A stretch of DNA of 64,000 nucleotides, taken from assembly GCF_000276665.1 (NCBI RefSeq), contig NW_004955416.1:2810124-2874123 (forward strand), in the 5' to 3' direction. Numbering within the stretch: position 1 is the stretch's first letter; the number at the start of each line of letters is the position of its first letter. This stretch comes from Chinchilla lanigera. Taxonomy: Eukaryota > Chordata > Mammalia > Rodentia > Chinchillidae. Positions 62,515 to 64,000 of the stretch are shown piece by piece. Below the pieces are notes generated by a model. That model was given only the letters and a program-made list of their open reading frames with translations. It was not told the origin of the DNA and searched no databases. Position numbers and translations under genes: made by a program.

Positions 62515-63425
62515 TTAGTAAAGTTGAAGGGCACATGGAAATTATATGATCTGATAATGTTGGAAGGAAAATAATTCGGTAACAAAAATCATGCATGCGT
62601 ATGGAAACTGAAGGTGAATCTGTGAAGAATATGAAACCCATACTCTTTGCCAATAAGTTTGGGACCAGCCTTCTCTTTTCATTGTGTCTTCAAATTCTAC
62701 AGCATTTCTATTATTTAAGGTGTGTTCTTCAAACTCTAGAAAAAAAAATTATTTTAAAAAGGATCTTTTATTTCCCCACATGCTATCATGTAACTGAGGT
62801 TTAGAAAAAGCTCCAAAGTTTCAGAAATGCTTGTGAAAGATGATAAACAGCAGAGCTGTTTTCGTTCACTTTCCTCTATGAAAAAGAAAAGCAAGAACAT
62901 GGTGGACCTGTAAGGATAACAAAGGCAGGTTTAAATCTTAAGTCTATAAGGAGCCATTGAAAACAAGGAATGAAAAGAAGTTTTCAAACTTACAAGGAAC
63001 ACATTTAGAGAAGACTTCCAAATGGAAACAAGCAATTATTGAGTAATAACAGAAATAGCATTTGTCAATGTCTGCCAAAAGCTGCTGTCTCATGCCTGTT
63101 TGGTAGAGAACTTGCTTTCTATTCCCTTGTAACTCTTTTGTGAACTTTGAAAGCTGTAGAGGAAATAAAGGTGCTAAAGAATTAAAATAGGGACTACCCC
63201 TATGGGAAGAAGAATGAGAGAGTACCGAATTTATTATTTGTACACTATGGCAAGTAAGAATACCAAGCAAGGGGATTAAACTTGGTTTGAACATTACTTT
63301 TATTCAAATAATGCGTAACTGTTTCAAAACTATAAACTACATATTATACAGGAATAATTACAAGAGTAAGAAAAAATTATTTTTAAGAAGTTTATTTATG
63401 CAAATCCTTAATCTAGATGAAGTTT
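62515..63425. other. Unique sequence
   Basis: No recognised feature; the 116-residue minus frame at 62944-63294 lacks any motif. Confidence 0.5.
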
Positions 63426-63429
63426 TAAA

Positions 63430-63620
63430 AATACAGTATTTTTAAACTTGGGTAAGTGTGGTACTTTCACATTGTGTGCCTCAGTTAATCCATCCACAAA
63501 ATGGAAATAACAAGGAAACCAATTCATATTTTTTTTTATTGCTACTGACATGTACAATTTATGCAAAAACATTTAGATCTGTGCCTGGTGCACAGTAAGA
63601 AATTCAATAAATTATTATTG
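63430..63620 (+). mobile_element. MIR SINE, forward
   Basis: 'gtgtgcctcagttaatccat', 'ccacaaaatggaaataacaa' and 'ctgtgcctggtgcacagtaa' in MIR order, ending in 'aaattcaataaattattatt'. Confidence 0.75.
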
Positions 63621-63724
63621 CTATATCCCCAATAATGTAAAAAGTTTTAATTAAAAAAATAGGGCTCATTGCTTCAATTCTCCAGTATACCTTAAAAAAG
63701 AAAGTTTCTGTGTGAATGGCTGGG

Positions 63725-64000
63725 AAAGATTGAATAATGTCCCAGAATACTTTCAGGTATATAGAACCTGATGCCTGGAATCTGTCAATCTTACTTTATA
63801 TGGCAAAGGAACTTTGTAAATAAAATTAAATTGATGATCTGGAGAAAGAGAACATTTTCTGAATTATCTAAGTGGGCCACAAATATAATCACAGGTGTCA
63901 TCATAAGAGAGAAGCAGAGGCAGATTTTACTACAAAACAGAACTGAGGACAATATAATGACTAAAAGAAGATGCTACATCACCTATTTGTAGAGGGAGAG
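63725..64000 (+). repeat. Ancient LTR-like mammal-wide repeat, runs off the window
   Basis: 'acctgatgcctggaatctgt', 'atggcaaaggaactttgtaa', 'aattatctaagtgggccaca' and 'aatcacaggtgtcatcataa' are a familiar order from an old mammalian LTR-type repeat. The family name is not certain. Confidence 0.6.

Noticed and set aside
62944..63294. 116-residue minus-strand frame
   Set aside because: No recognisable domain, no adjacent splice or promoter signals; probably chance.
1..64000. CRISPR arrays, bacterial operons or phage-like systems
   Set aside because: No spaced direct repeats of that type and no prokaryotic genes; all features are those of a mammalian nuclear genome.

Overview
This is a mammalian nuclear genome window, AT-rich and full of interspersed repeats. 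The repeats indicate a rodent. There are tRNA-derived ID SINEs on both strands, B1 (7SL-derived) SINEs, and composite B1-dID SINEs (a B1 body fused to an ID-like tail). From general knowledge that combination fits squirrel-related or beaver/kangaroo-rat lineages better than mouse or rat. I lean towards Castorimorpha, but I cannot fix the species without a database.

The only protein-coding gene I can support is the 5' part of DPH6 (diphthine--ammonia ligase, also called ATPBD4), on the minus strand. Three coding exons lie at 49483-49505, 46189-46283 and 41602-41795. They join in matching phases into an uninterrupted 104-residue N-terminus carrying the SGGKDS ATP-binding loop. Intron 3 starts at 41601 and appears to fill the rest of the window to position 1; I found no further exon. 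The first exon sits in a CpG island of about 1 kb (about 48960-49930), which is the promoter. Sequence to the right (about 49950-64000) is upstream of DPH6 and could hold a divergent non-coding transcript, but I see no coding gene there.

Layout. 1-840: LTR-like sequence. 840-1290: old L1 3' end. 1990-2870: MIR and L2. 2900-20400: mostly unique AT-rich intron with scattered SINEs. 20404-21522: a large imperfect inverted repeat built around MaLR-type LTR sequence. 24100-25400: LTR and B1-dID SINEs. 25600-32400: a block dominated by L1, with a forward 5' half (5'UTR-like, ORF1, endonuclease start) followed by an inverted ORF2 segment and a forward 3' end, invaded by an ID and a B1-dID. 32600-33030: L2. 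34832-35212 and 43920-44396: MaLR-type LTRs. 36400-38420: a second LINE 5'-half-like block. 38980-41005: SINEs. 41602-49505: DPH6 exons 1-3. 50120-50770: L2 in reverse. 52617-53680: LTR fragment and rearranged L1 pieces. 56250-60015: SINEs and an old mammal-wide repeat. 62396-62512: a young ID. 63430-64000: MIR and an old LTR-like repeat.

I found no bacterial genes, CRISPR array, intact viral gene or novel gene system. The points most worth checking are the inverted repeat inside the DPH6 intron, the rearranged L1 copies, several local tandem duplications, and the young ID insertions with perfect target-site duplications.
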